Part shown: piece after piece, positions 11,654-22,749 of the stretch
Position numbering within the stretch: the stretch's first letter is position 1
Layout of the letters: every line of letters starts with the position of its first letter
Source of the DNA: Oryza sativa Japonica Group
Lineage: Eukaryota; Streptophyta; Magnoliopsida; Poales; Poaceae
Assembly: GCF_034140825.1 (NCBI RefSeq)
Contig: NC_089038.1
Coordinates: 20,759,501-20,823,500 of the forward strand
DNA: 64,000 nt
Reading direction: 5' to 3'
The notes under the pieces: model-generated
What the model was told of the DNA's origin: nothing
Databases searched by the model: none
The model's input: only the letters and a program-made list of their open reading frames with translations
Made by a program: the position numbers and the translations under genes

Positions 11654-12184
11654 TAGATAGAAGATTTAGGGCGTTGCACGAGTTGACAAAGCTGAACATG
11701 TCTTCTCAACCGTCTTCTTCCACTCTCAATTAAGCAACGCAAGATGATGGTTTTTGTTGCTTGATCCGATATCTGTATAGTTGAAAGGCCATGACCGCTT
11801 TGACGCTTTCGGTTGGACAGTTGGACGACTGTTCGGTGAAGCCACTCAGCCTCTCTCCTCTCCACCACTTCTCGAAATGCAAGGGCAACACGAACACCTC
11901 ACCCCGAGCTTTGTGCGTCGTCGTGTGCTCGCTCGTGTAGTCGTGCGCCTAGACGTGGCCAGGATTTTAATCTTTTTTTCCGTTCGCTTTGTCCATCTCC
12001 TCCTCTCCCGTGCATTGCATGCAACATTCGAGCTTGCAGGACGTGTGGTTAATGGGCGTACGTGCTCCTGTTGCCACGACAAGCACTACCTCCATTTCCT
12101 CGCAAAAATTGCATGTCATGTCACTGCAGAAAAAAGAGGGAGAAGTGGGAAAGAACGGCTGCAAAAGAGGGGCAAAACTGTGTC
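11654..12184. other. Intergenic region upstream of the carbonic anhydrase gene
   Basis: Moderate-GC DNA without a convincing ORF; it likely contains the proximal promoter of the carbonic anhydrase gene. No named element was recognised. Confidence 0.4.
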
Positions 12185-12192
12185 TATATATA
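12185..12192 (+). promoter_or_regulatory. Candidate TATA box of the carbonic anhydrase gene
   Basis: TATATATA lies about 480 bp before the start codon. The space between would be a long 5' leader, possibly with an intron. Position and orientation fit, but the transcription start is not visible. Confidence 0.35.
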
Positions 12193-12668
12193 CGTGGTGT
12201 CTTCTGAACTCTGGTGGATAAACCGCCCAAGTTAGCACCTTCACCAGCAGCAGCGTTCTTGCTCTTGGAAATCTTCTGGCCTTCGAAGATTCCTGCAGCC
12301 GTCGAGCAAAGAGGTCAGATCACTATTGCCCCAGCATGATTGCACACTTTATATATGATCGATCTTGTGATGGCTGCAGAGAATCGACATCTTTTGCCTG
12401 TCCTTTTCGCAGGAACATCTACTAGTCGGAGCACGGCCACTTTGGTTCCAGGGACCAAACTCCAAAGGGTTGAAGCTGATCTGCATATAGCAAAGTAGAG
12501 GTAAGATGGATTGTGGTTGGTCCATGACATTGCCAGTTTGCGACAATGCGATTAAGCTCAATGCCTATATATTTGCTCATTCTACAAGTGGCTTGACTCC
12601 AAACTACTCTCTGTTCTTGCCCTGTGGTTTCTTCTCCGTTTGCAGGCTTTATTGCATTGCAGGAAAAG

Positions 12669-14212
12669 ATGGCAGCTTCTCATGGAAATGCGATCTTTGT
12701 TCTGCTGCTGTGCACTCTCTTTCTCCCGTCCCTTGCATGTGACAGCGGTACATTCTTCTACCCTGCATTGAGTATTTGTCTGAACCCTGTCTACTCTGCT
12801 TGTGTATTTATCTACTGTTACAGTCGTTTCCATGCCTTCATGAGAGCATTCAGAATTCCTTGCTTCCGTTTCTGCTGTCAATTTGGACAATTTCACAATC
12901 AAGTTTCGCAATATTATCATTTTCTAACGTTATCGTTGATGTGAGATATGTGAATTCTTGATTGGAAGCAGGTGGCGTGAAGTTTGGGTACACTGGTTCT
13001 ATCGGCCCTGACTTCTGGGGGAATTTGAGTGCCGACTTCACGCGTTGCTCGAACGGAAAGCAGCAGTCCCCAATTGACATCGACACCAACAACCTGGTTC
13101 ATGAACTGAATATGGAGCCACTCCATAGAAATTATACCGCTGCAAATGCTACTCTTGTCGACAACATCTTCAACGTCGCGGTTTGTTCTGAACCAAACCT
13201 CTTGCACTGAACACTACTCTGTCCCTCCTCTGATTGTGCAGTCTTCTGATAGTTAGTCGTTTTTGTTTCCTTCAGCTGCGGTACGAAGAGGCAGCAGGGG
13301 TTCTGAGCATTAACGGGGTGAAGTACACGCTGAAGCAGATGCACTGGCACTCTCCTTCCGAGCACACCATCAACGGCTTCAGGTTTGCGCCTGCCTGCAC
13401 ATAACAGAGACGAAATGCAGACGACGGCTGGAAATATGGAATGGATCATCCTTTTCTGTGCTGATCAGTGATCACAATTCGTTGTAACTTTTTTCTCTGG
13501 CAGGTTCCCACTGGAGCTCCACATGGTTCACACCAACGAAAATGGCAACATCACCGTTCTGGCCTTTCTCTACCGATTTGGCAGGCCAGACCCGTTCTTC
13601 GAACAGGTAGATCACCCGATTCATATGACGTGGCTGCACGGTGCACACTACGATTCTACCGTTCAAAGGCAATAATTTATAGCAGCATGTCTTCCTCTGT
13701 TCCTGATATGTGGTGTTTTGCCCTTCATGGATGATAGATTCAGGATAAGCTGGCTGCGCTCAACGCGGAGGGCTGCAAGGCAGAGAAAGGCAGCCCGGTC
13801 CCTGCCGGATCTGTGAGCTTGCTGACGATGAGGCAGCACGTGCACATATACTACAGATACGTTGGGTCACTGACCACGCCACCGTGCGCCGAGAACGTGA
13901 TCTGGAACATCCCTGCCATGGTACGTATACTACACACGCACTAGCTTCATCTCCTAAAATTTTCCATCTCAGCTGCATCATGACAGCAACATGGCTCGCA
14001 TCGCATTCTGCCAAGTCTGAACTTTGTGAGCACGAATGCTTACTAAAATGTTGCAGCCGAGAGAGATGACACCGCAGCAGGCCGCCGATCTGATGGCTCC
14101 CCTGGACGAAGGCTACCGCCGGAACAGCAGGCCGACGCAGCAGATGAACGGCCGCACCGTGCAGCTCTACCACAGGTTCTGGGGGAAGAAGAAGAGGAGG
14201 AGCTCCCCGTAG
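12669..14212 (+). CDS. Alpha-type carbonic anhydrase, secreted
   Basis: Hydrates CO2 to bicarbonate with a zinc centre. Six coding exons join cleanly: 12669-12747, 12972-13180, 13276-13382, 13504-13606, 13738-13920 and 14057-14212 (278 residues). The start codon is followed by a signal peptide ([14 protein letters not shown]), implying entry to the secretory pathway or apoplast. Zinc ligands are His119 and His121 in [11 protein letters not shown] and His138 in LELHMVH. Glu125 and the LTTPP motif complete the alpha-class active site, and the QQSPIDI signature is present. Cysteines in RCSNGKQQ and PPCAENV can form the usual disulfide. The basic tail (KKKRRSSP) is short and typical. All introns are GT-AG. 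No defects seen. Related nectarin-like proteins belong to the same family. Confidence 0.93.
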
Positions 14213-14884
14213 GCTGACGACGACGACGTACGACGACGCGCTGGCAGCGCCATCGATCCATTCCGGCCGATGGAGATCGCTGCGTGTTTTGGGGTCCCTT
14301 GTGTTGTGTTCTGTCCAGCAGTAGTAGTTTGTTTCTGAAGTCGTGTGTTTATAGCGTCTAGGTTTGCTTTCTTATTTTGGTTACCGGCCATAGTTTGCCC
14401 CGGTTTTGCTAGCAGTCTTGAACTGGCTTTGATTTCTGTACTAAGAGACCGGTCTTTTGTCACCCTCTTTAATTACCTACTAATGAAGAACTACTGAGTT
14501 CTCAACAAACGTGTGCTCTTGCCGTTGGTGCGGGGCGCTAGCGTAGTAGTGCGCGCACGAACCGCGCGATTGATGGGGAGCTTCAGCACACGCCGACTCG
14601 CCTACAGGCCCCCGTCCTGTGTGCAACCTCGGCCGGACGGGGGCTCGCGGCCGCGGAGACTTCGTCCGGGCCAGACGAGAGGCCCATCAGTTGGGCCGGA
14701 ACGAGATGGCGAGCAAATTTGGCCAGTTGGGATGAGGAAGATTAACGACGTCCAGATTGGGATTGCGATTGTTACATTAACGAGAGGAAAGAAATGGGAT
14801 GATTGGAAAAATAAGAGATGGATTTGGCCAGATTGGAACGGAAATATGTTTTAAAAATAGAAAAATTAGAAAACTTAGTTAATA
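14213..14884. other. 3' flank of the carbonic anhydrase gene to tRNA-Cys
   Basis: The first few hundred bases should be 3' UTR. The rest contains no gene I can support. Confidence 0.4.
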
Positions 14885-14956
14885 AGGGCCCATCCGGGTT
14901 CGAACCGGAGACCTCTTGATCTGCAGTCAAATGCTCTACCACTGAGCTATGGACCC
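14885..14956 (-). tRNA. tRNA-Cys(GCA)
   Basis: On the minus strand it folds as a 72-nt tRNA. The acceptor is GGGTCCA/TGGGCCC with one G-U pair, and the discriminator is U73 as expected for Cys. The D-arm (AGCTCAGTGGTAGAGC, A box), anticodon loop CTGCAGA with anticodon GCA, and T-arm GGTTCGAACC (B box) are intact. There is no intron. T-runs downstream on the minus strand can terminate RNA polymerase III. Confidence 0.97.
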
Positions 14957-15686
14957 AACTCACAAAAAATTTTCTAAATCTACTTAAAAAACAACAAATA
15001 TTATACTAATTAACTAAAATATATTATTGTAATTGTAGATCATGTTGTGAATTTGTATTAAATAAAACATGTCCTTGGAAAACACCGTGTAACTTCACAT
15101 TTGACTTAAGAAGTTTGGATGAAATAGGAGTCCATGTCAAATACTACCACAAACTAATAGTTTATTGATTCGGAATTTTAGAACCAAAGTCTAAACAGTT
15201 CGCAACTCTATATTTATTGAATTATGAAACATGCTAAATTAAAACTCCGACATAAATACAATTAGATATACTTATTAATTCAAAATTTGTAAAATGTTAA
15301 TATAACATGAAAACAACGGAAGATATAGTAAGATGTTCCATTATGTCTTTATTTTTTTACTAATTTTACTTTCGAATTTAAAAAATTAATATTAAAAAGT
15401 CATAATCGTTTTTTATCTAATCCTATTTAGTTTGAAGTATAGGTGACGTATCCAATATATTATTAAAATTTAAATATTTATATTATTAGTACTAAGTACC
15501 AATTCAAACTCAAACATCACAATTATTTTATTTATTCATATGCTTATGAAGTAAATAAAAAAATATTTACGAGTAAAAATTTTATGTACGTGTCCTGAAC
15601 GACTTAAAATCAAATGTTGCAAATTAAACTATGATGAAAATAATTAAATTTAAAATTGAGTTTTAAATTTTAATCTTTGACTTATA
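14957..15686. other. Very AT-rich intergenic DNA
   Basis: No ORF, RNA or terminal-repeat structure was recognised; probably old decayed repeat sequence. Confidence 0.4.
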
Positions 15687-16027
15687 TCTATTCTCTACTA
15701 TTATAAATTGAAGATGTTTTTACCGATATTTTAGTAAGTCATCCGTATTTGAGTCGATTTTTAAGTCCGTTCGCTCTTGGAAATAAATATCCGTGTATGA
15801 GTTGGATTTTAAATTCGATTGCTTTGGAAATACAAAAAAAGTCGTATAAGAAATTTATTTAAAAAAGCTTGCATGCTAACTTGAGATAAAAATCGGACTC
15901 CTAATTGCAGCTCATGATTTTCTAAAAAAAAATCCAAGCGAATTCCTACAGTGAATTTCATCCTAGTTAAACCGTATATAATAAGATTAAAATAGCATTA
16001 AACCGTTGCAACGCACGGGTATTTTTT
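15687..16027 (+). mobile_element. Small Helitron-like element H3
   Basis: The 5' side reads TCTATTCTCTACTATTATAA after an A. The 3' side has the small palindrome-bearing block CCGTTGCAACGCACGGG, familiar from rice Helitron-type ends, then an imperfect TTAGT where CTAGT is expected. About 340 bp, AT-rich, non-coding. The worn 3' terminus lowers confidence. Confidence 0.45.
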
Positions 16028-16105
16028 AGTAAGCATAAAAAATAAGCAAGACAATCTTTTAGCCCCCATATGCACTTCCTCGTTCAAAATTCTTCTACTT
16101 CATAT

Positions 16106-16230
16106 GGCCTGTTTAGTTCCAAAGTTTTTTTTTTTCAAACTTTCAACTTTCCATCGCATCAAACCTTTCATACACACATAATTTTTTTCTATCACATCAT
16201 ACCAATTTCAACCAAACTTAGTATGAACTA
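16106..16230. mobile_element. Degenerate MITE with GGCCTGTTTAGTTCC end
   Basis: Left end GGCCTGTTTAGTTCC; the interior (ACTTTCAACTTTCCATC, then TTTCAACCAAACTT) is related to the MITE at 4016. The right inverted repeat is eroded. It sits about 300 bp upstream of the next gene. Confidence 0.5.
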
Positions 16231-16532
16231 GATACTGCCGCGCGTTTGGGCATTCGACACACTGCTAGTAGCCGGTCTGCCGATGTTACCGATGGCTGCG
16301 TGCAAACTAAAAACAACGAGAAAGCACCTCCAAAACTCCCCGGCAAGCCGCGCCTCACCCAACCACTCAACCCACCAACGGTACTCGCTGCCGTTCCACA
16401 CCGCACGGGCCTCCCCCTTTTCAAAATCTCCACGTCTTTTGTTTGGCGCTCCCCTTAAATCCACTTGCTCTGACTCTCCAGAAACTATCAATCGCTCACC
16501 CACCAGTCAGTCAGTGCTAGTAGCTGGCAAGG

Positions 16533-17318
16533 ATGCCGCAAATCAATCTGGAGTCCCTCTTCTGCGGCGGCGGCGAGGCGGGGTCGAGGGTGGCGTGCGA
16601 GACCATCGCGCTCCCCGGCTGCTCCGACGCCCCAGCGGAGTCGCGCTGCGTGCGGATAGGGGACGGCGCCATCTGGGCGGAGTTGGCCGGCGGCGCGGTG
16701 CTGGAGAGGGATGGCTCCACCAAGGGCAGCTCTAATCCCAAGGCGGCCGCTGCGTCCGGGAAGGGGAAGAAGGGCGGGCCACGGCCGTCGTCGGCTGAGT
16801 CGAGGAGGCTGCCGGTGACCGGCAAGGCGGCCGTCGTGATCTGCGGTCTGCCGGCGGGAAAGATGGTCGCGCAGAAGAAGCGGCTGTCCCCATGCCTTGG
16901 CCGCGGATGGCGCCGGGCACCCGCGGCGGCGGGGGCCAGGGTCTTCGCGAGCGAGGCGGTGGAGACGGATCCCGGGTCCCCGAAGGTTTCGTGCTTTGGG
17001 GCCGTGCGGTCGGAGAGGTCGCCGGCGACGGCGGCGGCGGCGCCTGCGCCTCCCGTGGAGGACGAGGAGAGGAACGGCGGGTGCTGGGCGAGCGTGGCTG
17101 CCACGCTGCGTCACCTATGTCGTTCTTCCAGCAATCCGCTCGAAGGTGAGCTGGAGACGAACGAGTGGAACGCAACGGCGACTTCGTCACCGACGGTCGC
17201 CGCTCTTTCGCCGCCGCGGCCGGTGGCGGTTGGGCTGGGAGAGATGAAGCGCCTTGCTTCACGGCGGTGGCCGGAGACCATGGCAGTGGCTGGGCAGGGA
17301 CCAGTCTCGGCGGCCTGA
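16533..17318 (+). CDS. Uncharacterised plant protein with a PGSPKVSCFG motif, 261 aa
   Basis: Single-exon reading frame from an ATG at 16533 to TGA at 17316-17318. GC is high throughout, as in rice single-exon genes. I do not recognise a characterised family. Visible landmarks are an acidic/hydrophobic N-terminus (MPQINLESLFCGGG), a region with PVTGKAAVVICGLPAGK, the motif DPGSPKVSCFGAVRSER, and near the middle-to-end GGCWASVAATLRHLCRSSS. The SPKVSC-type motif occurs in small plant proteins such as relatives of soybean syringolide-induced 14-1-1, but this is only a resemblance. No signal peptide or membrane segment is obvious. The uninterrupted sense frame and good start context support a real gene; function is unknown. 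Confidence 0.65.
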   Translation: MPQINLESLFCGGGEAGSRVACETIALPGCSDAPAESRCVRIGDGAIWAELAGGAVLERDGSTKGSSNPKAAAASGKGKKGGPRPSSAESRRLPVTGKAAVVICGLPAGKMVAQKKRLSPCLGRGWRRAPAAAGARVFASEAVETDPGSPKVSCFGAVRSERSPATAAAAPAPPVEDEERNGGCWASVAATLRHLCRSSSNPLEGELETNEWNATATSSPTVAALSPPRPVAVGLGEMKRLASRRWPETMAVAGQGPVSAA

Positions 17319-18218
17319 ATCTGGTATATCGACGGATCACGGTCCCCGAGGCAAACAACCATCCGTTCTTAGTACTTGGAACAGCATCTCCCGTGCTAAT
17401 ATCCAGTTGTTAACTCTGAAAAAAGTCATCTTTATCTTCTTCTGCTTGTGCATGTGTGACACTTTTCTTTATTGAGCAAGCTGCTCCTTGTACCTTGTGT
17501 TGTCGTCGATGTTAGACTAGATTAATCACTCACTGGACTTTCTACACTGTAGAACCATTGCAATGCATCAACCAAATTCTCTTGAGATGGTCTCTTCCAA
17601 ATTTCCAATCAGGTATCCAACTAAAGCAAATCCAATTAAAAAAACTAAAGCACTAATCTGAAAGATCAAAAAGGCATATAAACATCTGAAAAACTAAAAA
17701 GTTGCAAACTTTATGGGCTCGCACGCGAGACTAAAAAAGCCCATAACTGAGAAAAAGAAACTGGCCCAACACTTTGCCTCCGTACGATCCAGCGGGGCAA
17801 CTCTGACACGGGCCGCGCCACCTTTTTTCGACTTGCGGGCCTTCCTCCTCCTCCTGGCTTCTGCGCTGCCACGGGCACCAACCATCTGCCGGATTCGACC
17901 GTTGGAATTGCTACCAACATCGCCGCGCAGCGCACGAGAAAATTAAAAACAAAAGCCCAAATCTCCAGCGTCACCACGGCACGCAGTCACGCACCGCCCT
18001 CTCGGTCTCGGCCTCTCCTTGGTGACCGTTGCGCGCACAGTCACTCACACGGCGTTCAAAACGCACCACAAAACGCCCCACTACTCCCCGAGCCGGTCAA
18101 GCCATAGACGTTGCCCACTCTGGTCAAGGCTCGAGAAAGCGAGAGAGTGAAAAGCGCCGCCGTTTCGAGAGAGAGGTGGTTGGTTGCTCGCCGTCGCTGT
18201 CGCCGTCGCCGTGACGAG
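17319..18218. other. Intergenic region and promoter of the glutaredoxin-like gene
   Basis: The left part is presumably the 3' UTR of the preceding gene and the right part a CG-rich promoter and leader. No repeat or TATA box stands out. Confidence 0.4.
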
Positions 18219-19565
18219 ATGGGGTGCATCTCCTCGAAGCTGCTCCCGCCCGGGCCGGGCGACGCGAGAGGGGGAAGCGGCGCGCGCGCCACCGTGCGTG
18301 GCCGCGTCGACCATGTGGTGTCCCTCACCTCCACCACCTACGGGGTGCTCGACCTCCACCCCAAGCACGGGGCTGCGGCTGCCGCGGCAGCGGCGGCAGC
18401 AGCGGCGGCGGCGGTGGCGTGCCAGGAAAAGGTGCAGGAGACTCAGGCTCAGCCGCCGCAGGAGGATAAGCCGATAAGCAGGGAGTGGAAGCGCGCGAGG
18501 CCGCCGCCGCTCGTGGTCCCGAGCGCCAAGAAGCCGGCGCCGGCGGGTAAGCTGGACTCCGGATTGGAGGTTATCAACGCCTGGGAGATTATGGCCGGGC
18601 TGGAGGACGCCGACGCCGCGGATGCGTCGCCGGCGAAGAAGCCGGCCAAGCAGCCGAGTCGTTGGTCGCCGGCAAGGGTCATCGCAATGGCCCTGCCGTC
18701 GCCCAAGAAGTCGGCGACGAAGCGGAGGAACACGCCCGGGAAGGAGAACAGCCCGCTGCAGCGCTGCTCCGGGAACAACAACAGCAGCAACATCAACAAG
18801 ACCGGCGACGTCAACGTCGACAGGGTCCTCCGGCCGTACAATTCAATCGACAACTCGAAATTGTCCAGGATGTCCAAGAGATTCTCTCCGGTGAGCGCTC
18901 GGATCGTCCGGAAGCCCGGGCCGCCGGAGACCGGCGGCGGAATGTCGTCGTCGCGGCGGAGCCTGAGCCCGCTGTTCGACCCGGAGCTCCTGGCGTCCAT
19001 CGAGCGCGAGCTGTCGGAGGAAGGCGCCCACATCAAGCGGATGGTCGGGTCGGAGAAGCCCAAGCACCCGAAGGCGGCGCCACCGGCGATGGTGGCCGAG
19101 GGGAAATGCCCGCCCGGCGGCGCCGACGCGGTCGTCCTGTACACCACCACCCTCCGCGGCATCCGCAGGACGTTCGAGGAGTGCAACGCGGTGCGCGCGG
19201 CGATCGAGGCCCACGACGTGAAGTTGATCGAGCGGGACGTGTCCATGGACTCGGGCTACCGCGAGGAGCTGCGGCTGCTGCTGGGCGGGCGGGAGGTGCG
19301 CGTGCCGGCGGTGTTCGTCCGGGGCCGGCACGTCGGCGGCGCGGCGGAGGTGACCAAGCTGGAGGAGGAGGGCAAGCTGAAGGCGCTGCTGCAGGGCCTC
19401 CCGCGCGCGCGCGTCTGGTGCGCCGGCTGCGCCGGCGTGCGGTTCGTCATGTGCCGGGACTGCAACGGCAGCCGCAAGGTGCGCGTGGACGGCGAGCGGA
19501 AGGAGACGGTCCAGTGCGGCGAGTGCAACGAGAACGGCCTCGTCCGCTGCCCCATCTGCTCATGA
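18219..19565 (+). CDS. Glutaredoxin-like protein with N-myristoylation signal and C-terminal Cys clusters, 448 aa
   Basis: Intronless gene of the plant glutaredoxin-related family (At5g39865 type). The ATG at 18219 is preferred over an in-frame upstream extension because it gives MGCISSK, a classic myristoylation/palmitoylation N-terminus predicting membrane association. Residues ~40-300 are low-complexity and likely disordered, with a polyalanine run (~53-65) and basic SPKK/SPARV segments. The glutaredoxin fold spans about 303-410: VVLYTTTLRGIRRTFEECN, then VPAVFVRGRHVGGAAEV for glutathione binding. The usual CPYC/CGYC active site is absent; the loop reads TTTLRGIRRTF. The last ~35 residues carry four CxxC pairs (CAGC, CRDC, CGEC, CPIC) that could bind zinc. 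Such proteins may be scaffolds rather than thiol oxidoreductases. Gene call very safe; activity unknown. Confidence 0.92.
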   Translation: MGCISSKLLPPGPGDARGGSGARATVRGRVDHVVSLTSTTYGVLDLHPKHGAAAAAAAAAAAAAAVACQEKVQETQAQPPQEDKPISREWKRARPPPLVVPSAKKPAPAGKLDSGLEVINAWEIMAGLEDADAADASPAKKPAKQPSRWSPARVIAMALPSPKKSATKRRNTPGKENSPLQRCSGNNNSSNINKTGDVNVDRVLRPYNSIDNSKLSRMSKRFSPVSARIVRKPGPPETGGGMSSSRRSLSPLFDPELLASIERELSEEGAHIKRMVGSEKPKHPKAAPPAMVAEGKCPPGGADAVVLYTTTLRGIRRTFEECNAVRAAIEAHDVKLIERDVSMDSGYREELRLLLGGREVRVPAVFVRGRHVGGAAEVTKLEEEGKLKALLQGLPRARVWCAGCAGVRFVMCRDCNGSRKVRVDGERKETVQCGECNENGLVRCPICS

Positions 19566-20591
19566 TGGATCCGGCGATGGATAGCTGTGAATCGTGTGTG
19601 ATGTCCAAAGTTGTGGAGCAATTCGTGTCGTGTTGGGTCGATTCGCGTGTCTACCCCCGGCTGATGTTGGATTCTGGTTTGTGCTGCTTGTTGTGCTCGG
19701 CAACGGCTAACAATTGTAATCTGTACCGATTACTATTCTTTCTTTACCACTTTGTGATAATTTAATCGCTTTTCATTCTTTCGCATTGAGGAGCTGAGAA
19801 TTTGAGAATGCTGATGCTTAAGGCTTTGCTTGTTAGCCGAGAATTTGACAGTAACTGCATTGCTTGCACCCTTCCATTGCCTGTTTGCATTCGAACAAAA
19901 GCTCAGATTGTGTGCATTCTTCGAATCCGGCAATCACGAGACCTGAAGTGAAATAACTGACGGTCATTTATGGAAAAGAATTGATTTTATAGTTGATACA
20001 TCTATTTCCAATTGTTGCCCATTCAACCCATCTTTGAACTATTTATTTGCCATGTCCCCCTAAATAAGCCAAGATTTCGTTATATAGGACATGTTTGCTT
20101 TGATATCATGTCAAAATGTTAGCAATGCTAAGATCTAAGCATATTTTGGTAGTTCCAAATCTAAGCACGCTATATATGTTATTTGGTATATTTTGGTAGC
20201 GTACCAAACATTAGCCAAAGTGTTATTCGAATGGCTAACAATTTGGTAGGGTATATTTTGATTTCAAATCAAAATGGCGCATTGTTCAGTGAATTTTGAA
20301 GCAAACATTTCGCCATTTCCTAGTATAAATCCACTACGGTGGTAATGGAGATGTTTCAGCTCCGTAGAAACCTAATTATTTTCTCAGATCTCTTAAATGA
20401 AATTAAGGAACAAGTAATTAGATCTAGATCGGTGGAGTATAATGTTATGTATGTACAAATCTAGGAGAGTAGTGGTCAGAGTACATGTGACATGTGAGTT
20501 TAATTTGGTTTAAGTTGCTCTAGTGTGCAAAATGTTTGTAGATTCACGTGTAAGAGAAAACTACCTCCTTGTCTACCCTGTCTTCTACTAT
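19566..20591. other. Intergenic DNA after the glutaredoxin-like gene
   Basis: Begins with the likely 3' UTR, then AT-rich DNA without genes. TTTGGTA-type segments repeat around 20150-20250, but no ends of an element could be set. Confidence 0.4.
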
Positions 20592-20935
20592 GGCCGCGTT
20601 TAGTTCCATGGGCTAATGTTTAGCCCTCAACTTTTAGCCTCAAATTAGCCCTCAGAAATCAAAACAAGTGGGCTAATTTTGAGCTAATGTGAATTAGCTC
20701 CTCTCAAAACATTAGCCCCTTCAAGAGATGCTAATGGGGCTAATTTTGTGTAGGGACCATCAAAAAGCAGCTCTCTCTCCTTCTCTCTCCTCTCTTTCTA
20801 CTCTCTCTCTACCTTTTAGCCTTGAATTAGCCCATGGATCCAAACATGCTACCTTAGGCTAATGTTTAGCCTACCAATTCATGACTAAACATTAGCTCTT
20901 AAAATTAGCTCTGAGCTAATCTTCCAAACAGGGCC
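20592..20935. mobile_element. MITE-like element with GGCC-TGTTTAG ends
   Basis: Left end GGCCGCGTTTAGTTCC is inverse to right end TTCCAAACAGGGCC. The interior has repeated, partly inverted TTAGCC/GGCTAA motifs that can form a long imperfect hairpin. About 345 bp, non-coding. Superfamily not certain. Confidence 0.55.
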
Positions 20936-21048
20936 AATGTTCTACTATCCTCTCTTCTTTCCTTGCTCTTCCGGTAGAGTGGCAGGTCCATCTTCATGCT
21001 TCTGAACATTGTAGTGTCCAAATCAAGCCAAACTCCTGGTTCAGTTAA

Positions 21049-21394
21049 GGGGGTGTTTAGATGGGGCTAAAACTTTTTAGCCCAAGTCACATCAGATGTT
21101 TGAACGCTAATTTAGAGTATTAAACATAGACTAATAAAAAAACTAATTTCATAAATGAGAGCTAATCCGCGAGACGATTTTTTAAGCCTAATTAATCCAT
21201 AATTATCAAAAGTTTACTGTAGCATCACATTGTCAAAATCATGACATAATTAGACTCAAAAGATTCGTCTCGCGAATTAGTCCAAGCTTATGGAATAGGT
21301 TTTGTAATTAGTGTATGTTTAATACTCCAAATTAGTGTCCAAATATCCGATGTGACAGAGACTTGGAATAAGTCCCTGGAAACCAAACAGCCCC
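21049..21394. mobile_element. Tourist-like MITE, copy A
   Basis: Ends GGGGGTGTTTAGATGGGG and (inverse) GGAAACCAAACAGCCCC, flanked on both sides by TAA, the 3-bp duplication expected of PIF/Harbinger-type elements. 346 bp, non-coding. A collinear second copy lies 280 bp downstream. Confidence 0.75.
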
Positions 21395-21673
21395 TAAGCC
21401 ATCCAAGACGCTAGGAGTGAAAAGTCACACGGGTTTTCGTTTTGCCGAGTTAGGCTTGTCAAGCCCGAGTCTTATCTCACAAACTAGATTTTACAAACAC
21501 TTCAATTATATAGTTTTAACTACTTCATCTGTTTTTAAAAAACAACATGTAAGAATGAATTTGGATAAATACATATCCGGATTTTTCAAAAATTGGTTTT
21601 TTCTGTGACAGATGAAGTAATTTATAATGTGTTTTTGTGTGTGTCCAATGTTCCCAACAAAAAATTGACACTA

Positions 21674-22019
21674 GGGGGTGTTTAGATGGGGCTAAAACTT
21701 TTTAGCCCATGTCACATCGGATGTTTGGACGCTAATTTGGAGTATTAAACATAGACTAATAAAAAATTAATTTCATAAATGAGAGCTAATCCGCGAGACG
21801 AATTTTTTAAGCCTAATTAATCTATAATTATAAAAAGTTTATTGTAGCATCACATTGTCAAAATCATGACATAATTAGACTCAAAAGATTCGTCTCGTGA
21901 ATTAGTCCAAGGATATGGAATGTGTTTTGTAGTTAGTGTATGTTTAATACTCCAAATTAGTATCCAAACATCCGATGTGACATGGACTTGGAATAAGTTC
22001 CTGGAAACCAAACAGCACC
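21674..22019. mobile_element. Tourist-like MITE, copy B
   Basis: Same family, orientation and length as the copy at 21049, differing by scattered substitutions and small indels. The right flank is TAA; the left flank reads CTA, so one side of the target duplication has changed. Confidence 0.75.
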
Positions 22020-22749
22020 TAAGTCATCAACAAACAACACGCTTGGACAACCTTGTAAATAGACAAAAATACAGAAATACTCCCAGTAGCAAAATGATAT
22101 CAGCAACAACAGTGTGCTAATCCTTGCAACTTGTACCACATCGCCGCCGTACGATTAACATTGGATGCTCCTGATCGTTTTGCTGCAGCAGCAGAGCAGC
22201 CCGACACGACACGAGCGAGTCACACGGACCATCAGGGCATTAGCACTGCGTTGTGTTTTTCTGAGGAGCCTAAACAGCCACGTACGAAGAAACAGCGTGA
22301 AGCTCCTCTCTCCACAATGCGGCGTGGGCGCGTGTCTTTAGGTGGACCCCACCAAACTGTTTCTCATGTGGGCCCCACCACAAAAATTTACTTTTTTGGG
22401 TCAGCTTCTCCCCCTTCTCTCTCTGTGTCCTGCTTTCTCATGTGCAAATGCGATTAAAAAAGCGCCAAATGAGGACGCGCGGAGCTGGTGAATATATGGG
22501 CCCCACATTCTTTTCTTCTCCACGTATACAATCTGCTTAGCTGGACAGTTGAGGCCAAATGCCATGTAGATGCATTGTGAATGGCCTCACGGTACACACC
22601 GTAAACTGTTACTCCACGCTGCGCTGCACGGCTTCCTCTTCCTCCCTCCTCTTCTTCTCCTCAGATCCCTCTCGCGGTCGCGGCCAACAACCACAGATCC
22701 ACATCCCAAAGCTGCAGCGCGGGGGGCCGCAGCAGCCGCAGCAGCAGCA
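22020..22749. promoter_or_regulatory. 5' region of the SEC23/24-family gene
   Basis: Contains several GGGCCCCAC blocks (near 22370 and 22500), i.e. TGGGCC site-II-like elements common in plant housekeeping promoters. The leader just before the ATG is pyrimidine-rich, then CAG-repeat-like. No clear TATA box. Confidence 0.4.

Noticed and set aside
16488-17358. Long minus-strand frames opposite the 16.5-kb gene
   Set aside because: Shadows of GC-rich sense coding sequence; Arg/Pro/Ala composition and no start context or homology.
18449-19331. 265- and 162-codon minus-strand frames opposite the glutaredoxin-like gene
   Set aside because: Antisense shadows of the well-supported sense gene.
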